Assembly (NCBI GenBank): GCA_944322935.1
Contig: CALUQO010000009.1
Location: 1 to 62,917, forward strand
Direction: 5' to 3'
DNA: 62,917 nucleotides
From: Candidatus Gastranaerophilales bacterium
GTDB taxonomy: Bacteria > Cyanobacteriota > Vampirovibrionia > Gastranaerophilales > Gastranaerophilaceae
Below, in pieces: positions 8,368 to 17,586 of the stretch (within the stretch, counting starts at the first letter, position 1; every line of letters begins with the position of its first letter). The notes beneath the pieces were generated by a model. That model was given only the letters and a program-made list of their open reading frames with translations. It was not told the origin of the DNA and made no database searches. The translations under genes and the position numbers were made by a program.

Positions 8368-8523
8368 AAAAAAAAGCCACTCAGATTTTTGATATCCGGG
8401 TGGTTTGTTTTCTGCATCCTAATGGTCTCTTTTGTGTTTATTATTTAGGAGTTTATATGTGTTCGGGGTTATTAATGTAATTTAAGATGTTATTTAGTGT
8501 TTCGACTACACTTAAACCTTACA
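8368..8523 (-). ncRNA. Small-RNA candidate E (about 155 nt)
   Basis: On the minus strand a good promoter (8530-8557) is followed by about 155 nt without a convincing ORF and a strong terminator: CCACCCGGAT (8403-8394) pairs with ATCTGAGTGG (8386-8377) with one mismatch and one G:U, then eight T. Near the 5' end a small hairpin AGTGT-N7-ACACT can form. The middle is A/C-rich and looks unpaired, including ACCCCGAACAC and AAACTCCT. The next gene upstream on this strand begins only at 10190 and ends at 8589, before the promoter. Confidence 0.6.
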
Positions 8524-8529
8524 TATTTT

Positions 8530-8557
8530 ATTATGCCAAAAGAAAAATTAATGTCAA
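8530..8557 (-). promoter_or_regulatory. Sigma-70-type promoter of small-RNA candidate E
   Basis: Minus strand: TTGACA (8557-8552), a 16-nt spacer, CATAAT (8535-8530). The -35 is perfect and the -10 matches five of six consensus bases. It lies after the stop of the radical SAM gene and points into the ORF-less interval. Confidence 0.65.
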
Positions 8558-8588
8558 TACTTTTTATTGTAAAAATGTAGTTTAAACT

Positions 8589-10190
8589 TTACATTTTGTT
8601 ATAATTAGCCAAAAGTCTTTTGTATTCATTAATTAAAGCATTCTTACCGGGCGCGATTTTAATAAAATCCCAAGGTAAATTATTATTAACTGATTTTTTC
8701 TCAATTGCGTATAAATCTGAAGAAGGCAAATCACATGATTTTTTAATTTCATTGTAAGTTTGTTTAAATGCACCCAGATTTCCGCCGTTTTTATAAACTT
8801 CAATTAAATAATCAGCAAGCCGTCGATCTCCTCTTGATAACAGAGCCTGCCAGTAATCCCATTTAACGCTGGAGGTTCTGATTTTAACTCCAAGTTTGTG
8901 AAATTCCTTTTTAAGATATTCATATTTTGATTCCAGCGTTTTTATACTTTCTCTTTGACAAAACTGAAAAGGTGTATGAGATTTTGGCACAAAGGTAGCA
9001 AAAGAAAAAGTAAATTCAAAAGTTTTAAACTCGGTTTTCAATTTTTTAGCCAATTCTACAAAAGCTTCAATATCTTCTTGAGTTTCCGTAGGGTGACCTA
9101 TCATAGCATAAATTTTTAAACCTTTTAATCCGTTTTTTTGAGCAGTATTGACTGTCTCAAAAATTTGAGATTCCGTAAGATTTTTATTGATAAGTTTTCT
9201 AAGCTTGTCTGAACCTGCCTCTATTGCTATTGTAGAATGTTTCTGTCCGCATTCCGTAAGGGTTTTAATTATCAACGGTGATATTGAATCAGCACGTAAA
9301 GAAGAAACAGACAATTCTAAATCCGGGATATCATTATGTTTTCTGTGTAAAATATATTCGCATATTTTTTCAAAATCCGGATGTGCTGTTATTAATGCAC
9401 CAAGTAAAGCTATTTTGTTTGTGTATTTAAGCCCTTCGTCTATTTTCTCTAAAATTATATCTAAATTGCAATATCTGTATGGCAAATTTAAATAAGAAGC
9501 AAGGCAAAAACCGCATCTTTGCGGGCAGCCTCGAACTATTTCAATCACATAAGTGTTTGAAAAAAAACTTTTTTCGCTTAAAACAGGCGTTGTTATGCAT
9601 TCACACAGTGGTGATGATAATTTTTCGACGGCATAAGGTTCGCCATTTAGCGTAGTTACCCCGGTTTCCGGGGTATATTTTGTTAAAGAAGGAACATAAA
9701 TACCTTTAACTTTTGAAAGTTCAGACAACTTTTGGTTTTTTGATAAATTTTTATTATTTTTAATAACGTCTATTATTTTTGTATCAATTTCTTCCGCATC
9801 ACCGATTATAATAAAATCAAAAAACTCGCAATAAGGTTCAGGATTTGCTGTTAACACAGGCCCTCCTCCGAAAATTATCGGAGAAGTTTCATCACGCTGA
9901 CTTGACTTAAGGGGTAAGTTAAAGTTTTCAAGTATTTTAAATATTCCGAGAAAATCTATCTCAAATGAAACAGAAAAACCCATTACATCAACATCCCTGG
10001 TTCGGATTTTTGTATTAGTGGTGTCTGTAAAAATCTTTTCTACGTAATAATCAGGCCTCATATCAAGACGTTTGACTATTGACATGTATCCAAGTGATGA
10101 CATTCCGAATGAAGCCATTGCGGGGAATGCCATCCAGATATTAATTTCAGGAACTTTTTTGGGTATATCGTATAAAATAATATCCGGCAA
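8589..10190 (-). CDS. Radical SAM protein with N-terminal B12-binding-like domain
   Basis: A 533-aa protein with a Rossmann-like, cobalamin-binding-type region in residues 1-160 (GFSVSFEIDF, IIFGGGPV, FDFIIIGDAEE) and a radical SAM core from about 215. The cluster motif is RGCPQRCGFC, i.e. C222-x3-C226-x2-C229, which binds [4Fe-4S] and S-adenosylmethionine. A TIM-barrel region follows with LELSVSSLRAD, IAIEAGSDKLRKLINK and KIYAMIGHPTET. The classic cobalamin DxHxxG is not seen, so B12 binding is unproven. The substrate is unknown. It begins 2 nt after the stop of the AI-2E permease gene, so the two are cotranscribed and possibly coupled. Confidence 0.85.
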   Translation of the reverse strand: MPDIILYDIPKKVPEINIWMAFPAMASFGMSSLGYMSIVKRLDMRPDYYVEKIFTDTTNTKIRTRDVDVMGFSVSFEIDFLGIFKILENFNLPLKSSQRDETSPIIFGGGPVLTANPEPYCEFFDFIIIGDAEEIDTKIIDVIKNNKNLSKNQKLSELSKVKGIYVPSLTKYTPETGVTTLNGEPYAVEKLSSPLCECITTPVLSEKSFFSNTYVIEIVRGCPQRCGFCLASYLNLPYRYCNLDIILEKIDEGLKYTNKIALLGALITAHPDFEKICEYILHRKHNDIPDLELSVSSLRADSISPLIIKTLTECGQKHSTIAIEAGSDKLRKLINKNLTESQIFETVNTAQKNGLKGLKIYAMIGHPTETQEDIEAFVELAKKLKTEFKTFEFTFSFATFVPKSHTPFQFCQRESIKTLESKYEYLKKEFHKLGVKIRTSSVKWDYWQALLSRGDRRLADYLIEVYKNGGNLGAFKQTYNEIKKSCDLPSSDLYAIEKKSVNNNLPWDFIKIAPGKNALINEYKRLLANYNKM

Positions 10191-10192
10191 TG

Positions 10193-11224
10193 CTACTCCT
10201 CGTTTCCGTCATTCATTGTTTTGACATAAATTTCTTCAAACAATGTGACTACTACTGCAGCTATGGCCGGAGCAATGAGAACCCCTATAACCCCGAGAAA
10301 TTTTGCCGCAACTATAAATGAAAATATTACAACAAGCGGGTGTAAATCCATATATTTAGAAAAGAAATACGGCTTTGCCCAGTTGTTTTCAAGAAACTGT
10401 CCTAAAAGTAAAGCAAATATTGCAACTACACAAACAATCCAACCTTTGGGAAAAGCAACCAGCAAAATCAATACACCTGATATAATAGGGCCGACAACAG
10501 GTACAAGGTCAAGTATTGCGGATATAAAACCGAGAAAAACCGCATAGTCAACTTTCATTACAAGCAGAAATACCGCAACAATAATACCGACTATAGATAT
10601 TGATAATAACTGTGCAGTTACATATCCTCCGACTTTAGTCTCCAAATCGTCTATAACCTGTGAGGCTCTCGGACGCATGCTATAAGGAAAAAGCTTTAAA
10701 CTAAACTTTTTGATTTCTTCTCTGTCGTTCGACAGAAAGTAAACAATAATACCGATTGTTACAAGAACAGTAAGAAGCCCTACAAAACCAACCGTTACAT
10801 TGATGGATTTATTTATAACTTCTTTGGCAATAGTAGATGAATTACTTAATACTGTATCTATATTCAGATACTCTGATATACCGTGTCCGGCAATTTGAAA
10901 ATTCAAAATAAAGTTTTGGAGTTTTTCTATTTGATGCGGCAGATGATTCATGAAATCGGAAATTTCACTTACCGACATGATAACAATAGGGGTCAGGATA
11001 CCCAGCGTTACAAGAAGAATTAGTATTATCATCAACGTTGTCGCAATGCCTCTCGGCATTTTTTCTGATAATTTATCGACAAAAGGATTTATTGCACAAG
11101 ATATTACGTAACTGCAAAACAACAATAATGCAATATCAGTCATTTTAACAAGCATAAATATTACAAATAACACCAGAAGAGTAAAACATATGTTCTTTGG
11201 TGTCATAGCGCTTTTTATATCCAT
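10193..11224 (-). CDS. AI-2E family transporter (putative permease)
   Basis: A 343-aa integral membrane protein with about eight hydrophobic helices. It shows the AI-2E/PerM family pattern: two N-terminal helices, an amphipathic extracytoplasmic stretch (about residues 90-150), and the conserved C-terminal half with YAVFLGFISAILDLVPVVGPIISG, GQFLENNWAKPYFFSKYMDLHPLVVIFSFI and GVLIAPAIAA. Family members include autoinducer-2 exporters and Na+/H+ antiporters; the substrate cannot be read from sequence. It is first in a two-gene operon with the radical SAM gene. The gene upstream, hisS, is divergent. Confidence 0.9.
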   Translation of the reverse strand: MDIKSAMTPKNICFTLLVLFVIFMLVKMTDIALLLFCSYVISCAINPFVDKLSEKMPRGIATTLMIILILLVTLGILTPIVIMSVSEISDFMNHLPHQIEKLQNFILNFQIAGHGISEYLNIDTVLSNSSTIAKEVINKSINVTVGFVGLLTVLVTIGIIVYFLSNDREEIKKFSLKLFPYSMRPRASQVIDDLETKVGGYVTAQLLSISIVGIIVAVFLLVMKVDYAVFLGFISAILDLVPVVGPIISGVLILLVAFPKGWIVCVVAIFALLLGQFLENNWAKPYFFSKYMDLHPLVVIFSFIVAAKFLGVIGVLIAPAIAAVVVTLFEEIYVKTMNDGNEE

Positions 11225-11328
11225 ATTAACCTCGATTTTGATAATACCAATGTGATTTTACTATAAATTTCAATATATTGAAATAGCCATGTTTAATATA
11301 TAATCAAAATGAGAATGCGAGGTAAAAA

Positions 11329-12561
11329 TTGATACAAGCACAAAAGGGAACAAAAGATATATTACCGCAGGAGATTTCCAACTGGCAAAAAATGGAATCA
11401 GCCGGTTTTGAGGTTTTTTCTAAGGCTAATTTTAAAGAAATAAGGACTCCTATATTCGAAGCAACAGAACTTTTTGCACGTGGTGTGGGTGATTCAACGG
11501 ATATTGTAAATAAAGAAATGTATACTTTTGAAAAAAGCGACCGCTCACTTACGCTGCGGCCTGAAAATACTGCCGGTGTTGTACGTGCTTATATAGAACA
11601 TGGGTTTCACAGATTACCGCAGCCTGTAAAGCTCTGGTATAAGGGGCCTATGTTTCGTTATGAAAGACCTCAGGCAGGGCGCCAAAGACAATTTCATCAA
11701 ATTGGCGTTGAAATGTTCGGTGCAGCCGAACCATCTGCTGACGCTGAAGTCATTAATCTTGCCGTAAAATACTTGAATAGGCTCGGTCTCAATGACCTAG
11801 AAATAGAAATCAACTCATTGGGCTGCCCGGAATGCCGAAAAAACTACAGAGAGGCTATTAAACAGGTCTTAAAACCTTATCTGGGCGAACTGTGTGAAGA
11901 TTGCAATTTCAGATACGAAAAAAATCCGCTAAGAATTCTTGATTGTAAAGTTGATTCTTGCAAAAAAATATTTGAAAAAGAAGAAATCCAAAAAGTGATT
12001 CTTGGTGACTTTATTTGTGAAGAATGCGCACAACATTTTGCGAAGGTGCAGCAATACCTTGATGCACTAAATATACCATACAAAAGGAATAAACAACTTG
12101 TAAGAGGGTTGGATTATTACAACAGAACTGTGTTTGAAATAAAATCAAACAATCTTGGCTCACAAAATGCTGTTTGCGGCGGCGGCAGGTATGACTCACT
12201 TGTGGAAACATTAGGCGGCGCACCGACCCCTGCCGTTGGGTGGGCAATGGGTATGGAAAGGCTCAACTCCTTGATTCCGCAGGTCGAAGCATTACGGCTT
12301 GACGCATTTGTAATATCTGAAGATACAACTAATGCAATGAAACTTGTTGAAGAACTTAGAAACAGCGGTTTTAGTGCAGAATTTGACTATGCAAATAAAA
12401 AATTCAAAAAACAGCTTGATAAAGCTGCGAAGACAGCGAAATATGCCGTCATATTAATGGACGATGAGATAAAATCCAATACAGTGACAATAAAAAATCT
12501 TGATACATCGCAACAGGTTACGGTCAGCAGAACTGACTTTATTAATCACATTAAAATTTAA
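11329..12561 (+). CDS. hisS: Histidyl-tRNA synthetase
   Basis: Class II synthetase that charges tRNA-His with histidine in the cytosol. The 410-aa chain has the N-terminal GTKDILPQE block, motif 2 around VKLWYKGPMFRYERPQAGRQRQFHQIGVE, the histidine-binding LVRGLDYYNRTVFE, motif 3 region GGRYDSLVETLGG...VGWAMGMERL, and a C-terminal anticodon-binding domain from about 325. It has a four-cysteine insert (CPECRK, CEDC, CKVDSCKK, CEEC) that could bind zinc. The start is TTG, with GAGG six bases upstream; no in-frame ATG fits. A TTGAAA/TATAAT-like promoter lies at 11278-11305. It converges on the barrel gene, overlapping by 11 nt. Confidence 0.97.
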   Translation: MIQAQKGTKDILPQEISNWQKMESAGFEVFSKANFKEIRTPIFEATELFARGVGDSTDIVNKEMYTFEKSDRSLTLRPENTAGVVRAYIEHGFHRLPQPVKLWYKGPMFRYERPQAGRQRQFHQIGVEMFGAAEPSADAEVINLAVKYLNRLGLNDLEIEINSLGCPECRKNYREAIKQVLKPYLGELCEDCNFRYEKNPLRILDCKVDSCKKIFEKEEIQKVILGDFICEECAQHFAKVQQYLDALNIPYKRNKQLVRGLDYYNRTVFEIKSNNLGSQNAVCGGGRYDSLVETLGGAPTPAVGWAMGMERLNSLIPQVEALRLDAFVISEDTTNAMKLVEELRNSGFSAEFDYANKKFKKQLDKAAKTAKYAVILMDDEIKSNTVTIKNLDTSQQVTVSRTDFINHIKI

Positions 12562-13555
12562 ACGATGTTGTAAATTTCAAACGCTGCCTTGTTATAATAT
12601 TTTGAGACTGATAGTTTGCGGCTGTCAGCTCGAATTGCAGTCGGTCTATATCGCTGAGAGGTTTGTAAACTATGCCTATTTCACCTTGAAGTTCATCTAC
12701 ATCAAAGTTTTTAACGATTTTATTTTTCAATGATAAATGGTCATTCACTTTGTATTGTGTCAAAAAGTGTACGCTGTTAGAATTCTCATAGCCGCTTTTG
12801 CTGTATTGAGAGCGTGCCAGCTGTGTTCCTAATGACCATTTGTCGTTATTATACTGAACAAATACCCCCGCAGTATTTTTGTTGACGTCATCCATTAAAT
12901 TGGAAAAGACACCGCCGCCTGTATAAAATTTCCCTTTTGAGTTTAAAATGCTTGTTGGTTTTGTAGAAACAATTGCCGCAAGCTCCTGATTTAGAGTATC
13001 CGTCTCTGTAAAGGCACCGACCGAATAATTGAAGTTTTTCATGCTGCCGTCAATTCTGGCACCGCTGCTGTAGTATGAGCTGTTTGCGTATGCAAAATTT
13101 ACCGTGTCTCCGTTTATGGACGAAATTCCGTCCTGGCCTATCATGACCGTGGTGTTTTCATCAAGTTTTTGGTTTATATAACTGTTTAAAGAACCATAAC
13201 TTGGCAGAACTCTGAGATTATCCTCATTGGAATAAAAGTTATAACGGAAAAGCTTATCTTCATCCCAGATTTGACCGGTATTTTTTACATATGCAGGTTC
13301 ACCTTCTTTAGTTGCTGAAAGGGCAAACCATTTTTTCTTTTTCTTTTGTTTTTCTTTGTAATAATCTGTTAAGTCTAATTCAATGGGGGCAAACATTTCT
13401 TCGTCTTGAGTAATGCTTTCTTGAACATCGGTTTCTTGTTCGGGAGGTTCAGCTTCATTCATTTCAACCGGTTCTGCCGCCTCAAGAGCATATACGGGGG
13501 TGAGCAAAGTTGAACAAAATAAAAATATTAATATTAAAAATTTTATTTTATTCAT
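12551..13555 (-). CDS. Outer-membrane beta-barrel protein (putative)
   Basis: A 334-aa exported protein: a lysine-containing n-region and hydrophobic core (residues 1-23) ending VYA precede an acidic, Glu/Pro-rich linker (about 25-60) and a basic KEKQKKKKKW patch. From about residue 110 the sequence alternates short polar and aromatic strands (SYYSSGARIDGSMKNFNYSVGAFTE, GGGVFSNLMDD, GVFVQYNNDKWSLGTQLARSQYSKSG), as in transmembrane barrels. The last residue is phenylalanine in KFTTSFKF, the usual C-terminal signal for barrel insertion by the BAM complex. Function unknown. No SD is obvious. The 3' end overlaps hisS by 11 nt. Confidence 0.75.
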   Translation of the reverse strand: MNKIKFLILIFLFCSTLLTPVYALEAAEPVEMNEAEPPEQETDVQESITQDEEMFAPIELDLTDYYKEKQKKKKKWFALSATKEGEPAYVKNTGQIWDEDKLFRYNFYSNEDNLRVLPSYGSLNSYINQKLDENTTVMIGQDGISSINGDTVNFAYANSSYYSSGARIDGSMKNFNYSVGAFTETDTLNQELAAIVSTKPTSILNSKGKFYTGGGVFSNLMDDVNKNTAGVFVQYNNDKWSLGTQLARSQYSKSGYENSNSVHFLTQYKVNDHLSLKNKIVKNFDVDELQGEIGIVYKPLSDIDRLQFELTAANYQSQNIITRQRLKFTTSFKF

Positions 13556-13633
13556 ATTTTATATTTCAATAACGATACGTTTTATGTTTTTATGTTGTTT
13601 ACTTAATATTAGTTAACATTATCTCATTTTTAG

Positions 13634-13663
13634 CAATATTTTACAACAAAATTACTTTATATA
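13634..13663 (+). promoter_or_regulatory. Promoter-like box related to the small-RNA promoters
   Basis: CAATATTTT (13634-13642), a 12-nt gap and CTTTATATA (13655-13663), followed three bases later by AAGGGATATT. Gap length and the second block match the boxes at 6645, 29601 and 61005; the last block is more diverged. It lies 30 nt upstream of the CHAP-like gene's GTG. Confidence 0.5.
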
Positions 13664-13692
13664 TATAAGGGATATTAATTTAGGAGAATATT

Positions 13693-14433
13693 GTGACATT
13701 AGATAATGTTAATTTTAACACATCTTATTTGGACACCGGAATGATGAATATGTTCAGCAATCCAATGTTAACAACATCATCAATGCCAGTGTTCGACTTT
13801 TCTCAATATATGCCTGGTTCATTTAATGCAATGGACAGTTTCGGTCTGGCTTATGGCTCGTATTCTGATTTAGGCTATTCAAATTTTAATTTCAATTTTA
13901 ATTTTGAAATGCCAAAATTCGATATGAATATGCTGATGGATATGTACAATGCAACAATGCAGGGGTATAAAGCCCAGATGAATAAGCTTCAGGAAATGCT
14001 GAATTTGAATTTTAGCTGGAATACAACCCCGACGGCAAGCTTAAAAGATGTAAACTACAACGCTGAAGCCGCAAAGAAGCTTGCACAAAATGCAAAAAGT
14101 CATGCCGGTGCAAGTTCGCAGAAAAGGTGCGCAGAATTTGTAAGCGATGCGATTGAAGCATCAGGAATTCAGGTCACACGCGGACACGCATACCAGATGG
14201 AAAACAACTTAAGAAACAATCCTAACTTTAAGGAGGTTAAAGTATCACAAAGTGAACTTACAAGCTTGCCTGCAGGATGCATACTTGTTTATCCTAAGGG
14301 CGCAGCCGGATACAGCAGCAAATACGGACACATAGAAATAACTCTAGGTAACGGAAAAGCAGCAAGCGATTTTATAAACAACAATCCTAAATATGCAACT
14401 AACATGAAAGTTTTTGTGCCTGTCACGGCATAG
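13693..14433 (+). CDS. CHAP/NlpC-like cysteine hydrolase domain protein
   Basis: A 246-aa protein. Residues 1-115 are low-complexity, rich in Met, Asn, Phe and Ser (for example FNFNFNFEMPKF), without a classical signal peptide. Residues 125-246 resemble a CHAP or NlpC/P60-type papain-like fold: KRCAEFVSDAIEASG (C146 as nucleophile), a strand PAGCILVYPKG, and KYGHIEITLGNG (H213 as second catalytic residue). These families cleave peptidoglycan peptides or amides. The start is GTG with AGGAG six bases upstream. A clear terminator follows. The neighbouring, convergent 414-aa gene has a similar Met/Asn/Tyr-rich N-terminus, so they may act together at the cell surface. Confidence 0.65.
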   Translation: MTLDNVNFNTSYLDTGMMNMFSNPMLTTSSMPVFDFSQYMPGSFNAMDSFGLAYGSYSDLGYSNFNFNFNFEMPKFDMNMLMDMYNATMQGYKAQMNKLQEMLNLNFSWNTTPTASLKDVNYNAEAAKKLAQNAKSHAGASSQKRCAEFVSDAIEASGIQVTRGHAYQMENNLRNNPNFKEVKVSQSELTSLPAGCILVYPKGAAGYSSKYGHIEITLGNGKAASDFINNNPKYATNMKVFVPVTA

Positions 14434-14460
14434 TAATATATAGATTCCAAGTGTAAAATA

Positions 14461-14492
14461 AAACGTCATCACGATTTTGTGGTGACGTTTTT
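14461..14492 (+). terminator. Rho-independent terminator after the CHAP-like gene
   Basis: AACGTCATCAC pairs with GTGGTGACGTT around a 6-nt loop and is followed by a T run (14488-14492). Confidence 0.85.
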
Positions 14493-14639
14493 TAAGAAAA
14501 AAGAAATCCCGCAGCACAAGTGCCAACGGGGATTGGTTAGGTTTTAGTTGGTTTATAATAGGTTTATGTTTAATAAAAATCTTCACACACGTTGTATTTT
14601 AAATACAACTGTTTTATTTAATTTAACCTTTCACACTAA

Positions 14640-15884
14640 TTAAGCTTTCATTTGTGCAAGAAGCTCAGCCAATTTGTCTGCGCCTTTTGCATTGGAACCA
14701 AGGCTGTAACCGCTTGCAATTGACTCGGGTGTGTGAGTTGTGTAAACAACACTGCCTTCTTTTGCTAAATCGGGTCTTACTTCGATAAGCTTATCATTTG
14801 CAAGTTTCGGTGTTGAAGCAAAGGCAGCCCTTGCATCAGCTCTTGCTGCTTCTTTTGCCAACCCTGGTTTGAACTGTTGAGAAAGTACTCTGTTATATGC
14901 AGCCTGTGCTTCAGGTGTCATCATTCCGGCTGCTGTGTATTGCTGTGCTGTCATCGGTGTTGTTATAACATTACCGGATGACGGCAGATTCATAGCTGCG
15001 GCCTGTTTATTTAAAGCATATTGCATTCTTGATGATACAGCCGGTGCAGGCAGATAACCCGCTACGGAATTTGTTGTTTGTGCTGCGGCTGCCGGTATAT
15101 TTGATGTATTAGGTAATTTTAAGGGCAAATTTTGTCCTTGTAGCAAAGTTGACAGCGGAGGCAACGTTTGATTACCTGCTGTAACAGCTGCTGCCGGATT
15201 GCTTGTTGCGCCGGGAGCCGGTAAACCTAAAGGTAGTGTTCCTGCAGGTTGTATCTGAGGATTGGCTGCCGGAGTGCCGTTTATCGGTGCGGAAGCTGCT
15301 GTATTATTTGTTGACGGTTTGCTCGGCAAGTAGCCTGCAATGCGTTGAGAATTAGGTTTATTTGTTGTCGCATTTTGAGTAGAAGATGCTGCGCTTGTAT
15401 TTCCGCCTTGTCTTCTCGGCCCCGGAACATTTGGTGTTACCGAATAAGTTGTCTGACCTGCGGGCGGTGTTTGGCCTGCCGGCGGTGTGTGACCTGCGGG
15501 AGGTGTTGTCCCAGGAGTGCGTTTAAATCTTCCCTTAGCAAGAGCAGCCAACATAGCAGCTGTACCCAAAGCTGTAGCAAGTATACCTAAAATTGTTCCT
15601 GTTTCATTTTCTTTTTTATGAACTGCAACAGGTCTTGCATAATAGTTGTTTAATTGATCTTCCCCTTGAAGAAGATAATTGGCGCTGAATTGTCCGACAC
15701 CAAAGTTAGCCATCGGGCCCATAGCATACATTCCCATCATAGCAGGGTTCATATATCCGCCGCCAATCATACCTGCAGCACCGGGATAACCTCCTGCACC
15801 GATAGTATAATTTGCATTGACGTTATACATCGGCTTCATTAAGCTTTGGAAACTTGTGCTGTATGTGTCAAAATTCATAGCCAT
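14640..15884 (-). CDS. Ala/Pro-rich membrane-anchored hypothetical protein
   Basis: A 414-aa protein not matching a family I know. The N-terminal 90 residues are rich in Gly, Met, Tyr and Asn; a single hydrophobic segment ILGILATALGTAAMLAALA (about residues 93-111) is followed by RFKR, suggesting one membrane pass. Next comes a proline-rich linker with PPAGHT/PPAGQT hexapeptide repeats (about 118-135), a long Ala/Pro/Ser/Thr/Asn low-complexity region and a C-terminal globular piece with PEAQAAYNRVLSQQFK and ESIASGYSLGSNAKGADKLAELL. The ATG at 15884 has GGAG seven bases upstream, so I reject a frame extension to 16010. It probably spans the envelope. Confidence 0.65.
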   Translation of the reverse strand: MAMNFDTYSTSFQSLMKPMYNVNANYTIGAGGYPGAAGMIGGGYMNPAMMGMYAMGPMANFGVGQFSANYLLQGEDQLNNYYARPVAVHKKENETGTILGILATALGTAAMLAALAKGRFKRTPGTTPPAGHTPPAGQTPPAGQTTYSVTPNVPGPRRQGGNTSAASSTQNATTNKPNSQRIAGYLPSKPSTNNTAASAPINGTPAANPQIQPAGTLPLGLPAPGATSNPAAAVTAGNQTLPPLSTLLQGQNLPLKLPNTSNIPAAAAQTTNSVAGYLPAPAVSSRMQYALNKQAAAMNLPSSGNVITTPMTAQQYTAAGMMTPEAQAAYNRVLSQQFKPGLAKEAARADARAAFASTPKLANDKLIEVRPDLAKEGSVVYTTHTPESIASGYSLGSNAKGADKLAELLAQMKA

Positions 15885-16086
15885 AACTAAACTCCAACCT
15901 ATTTGATTTCTAACCTTATATTTATAAAAACAATTGTTCTTTTGAAATTGCCTTAACCTGCAAAGTTTATTAAGAAATGTTACACACGTAACTACACATA
16001 CCCTGTTCATTTATTTGTCAGCAAGTAGAATAGATATAGTGTATTAATTTTTTATATAATATGTAATATTTTTAGAGGAGATACAG

Positions 16087-17472
16087 ATGTTAGAATTTAG
16101 CTGCAAGAATGTCAGTGCCGAAAGACTTGGAGATGGCAACGGATTAAATCTTGAAGAAGAATTCAACAAGTATAACGATAAAATTGCTAAAATAATCAGC
16201 GATTTAAACTCTAAAAAAGACAAGCCCGGTCAATGGCTGCAGTGGATGAATCTTGGGTATAGTGAAGAAACTGTGTGGTTTGTAAAAGAATATGCGGCAA
16301 TGACGCAGGGGCGTTTTGATAATATCCTTGTGCTTGGCATAGGGGGGTCAGCACTGGGAGGCTTGGCTGTTTGTGAGGCGTTATTAAAACCTTATTGGAA
16401 TTTGTTATCTGATGAACAAAGAAACAACATGCCTAAAATATTCTTTTTGGATAACATTGACCCTGATCAAATGAATGGTCTTTTAAATGTACTTGATTTA
16501 AAGAAAACTCTTGTTAATGTTATTACAAAGTCCGGTTCCACTGCAGAAACCATGTCTCAGTTTATGATTTTGAAAAACCGATTGGAAGAAGAACTAGGGG
16601 ATGACTATCGTAAGCATATAGTTGCAACAACAGACCAAACTACGGGAATTTTAAGACAAATTTCTAACGAAGAGGGCTATAAAACTTTTGTTATCCCTGA
16701 TGACGTAGGCGGTCGTTTTTCTGTATTTTCGGCAGTAGGTTTATTGCCGTTTGCGCTTGTAGGTATAGATATAGAAGAGCTTATGCAGGGCGTAAAAGAC
16801 ATGGATCTTGCATTAAAGAATACAGATATAAGACACAATATCGCGGCGCAAAATGCCTTAATCCATTATTTGATGGATACTCAAAAGGGTAAAAATCTCG
16901 CTGTAATGATGCCTTATTCCAGCAGATTAAAATATGTTTCCGATTGGTTTGTTCAAATATGGGCAGAAAGCCTTGGTAAAAATAAAAATCTTGACGGTGA
17001 ACCGGTATGCGTTGGCCCTACGCCGATAAAGGCTGTCGGAGCAACAGACCAGCACTCACAAATTCAGTTATATAATGAGGGGCCTAACAACAAACTTATT
17101 ACTTTTATAAGAGTAAAAGAATTTGATTCATCAATAGAAATTCCCAAGATTTTTGAATATACGGGTATTGGTTATCTTGGCGGAAAAACAATAAACGAGC
17201 TTTTGAATGCTGAGGCAGATGCAACACGTGTTACACTCGTTGATTATCAACGTCCTAACGTAACAATTACGCTGGACAACATTTCGCCTTATAACATAGG
17301 GCAGCTGCTTTACATGCTTGAGGTACAAACAGCCATAACCGGGGCATTGTATCATATCAACGCATTTGACCAGCCGGGTGTAGAACAGGCAAAAAATTAT
17401 ACATACGCGCTTATGGGCAGGGCCGGTTATGAAGAATCCGCTGCGGTTCTTCAAAAAAAGTTATCAATGTAA
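16087..17472 (+). CDS. pgi: Glucose-6-phosphate isomerase
   Basis: Interconverts glucose-6-phosphate and fructose-6-phosphate in glycolysis, in the cytosol. The 461-aa length fits the shorter bacterial form. Visible blocks are the sugar-isomerase (SIS) loop VLGIGGSALGGLAV, ITKSGSTAETMSQFMIL, DDVGGRFSVFSAVGLLP, the VGATDQHSQIQLYNEGP signature with its catalytic-region His, and the C-terminal GVEQAKNYTYALMGR with its Lys. The ribosome-binding site AGAGGAG is six bases from the ATG. Nothing nearby belongs to glycolysis; it appears to be a single-gene unit. Confidence 0.97.
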   Translation: MLEFSCKNVSAERLGDGNGLNLEEEFNKYNDKIAKIISDLNSKKDKPGQWLQWMNLGYSEETVWFVKEYAAMTQGRFDNILVLGIGGSALGGLAVCEALLKPYWNLLSDEQRNNMPKIFFLDNIDPDQMNGLLNVLDLKKTLVNVITKSGSTAETMSQFMILKNRLEEELGDDYRKHIVATTDQTTGILRQISNEEGYKTFVIPDDVGGRFSVFSAVGLLPFALVGIDIEELMQGVKDMDLALKNTDIRHNIAAQNALIHYLMDTQKGKNLAVMMPYSSRLKYVSDWFVQIWAESLGKNKNLDGEPVCVGPTPIKAVGATDQHSQIQLYNEGPNNKLITFIRVKEFDSSIEIPKIFEYTGIGYLGGKTINELLNAEADATRVTLVDYQRPNVTITLDNISPYNIGQLLYMLEVQTAITGALYHINAFDQPGVEQAKNYTYALMGRAGYEESAAVLQKKLSM

Positions 17473-17586
17473 GCTGCTTTATGCGGGAGGATTTGCTTAA
17501 TCATGTAACAGAAAGTTACATTTTATACATGTAGTTTTGAGTTTGCTACAATGAACTAAGGAGCTTTAATGAGAGAGTAGTCTTTT

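Noticed and set aside
8457-8480. Seven-codon frame with a perfect AGGAG (plus strand)
   Set aside because: It is antisense to small-RNA candidate E, ends after seven codons and has no promoter; probably chance.
16010-16086. N-terminal extension of the Ala/Pro-rich protein to 16010
   Set aside because: The extension is basic and unlike the protein, while ATG 15884 has a well-placed GGAG.
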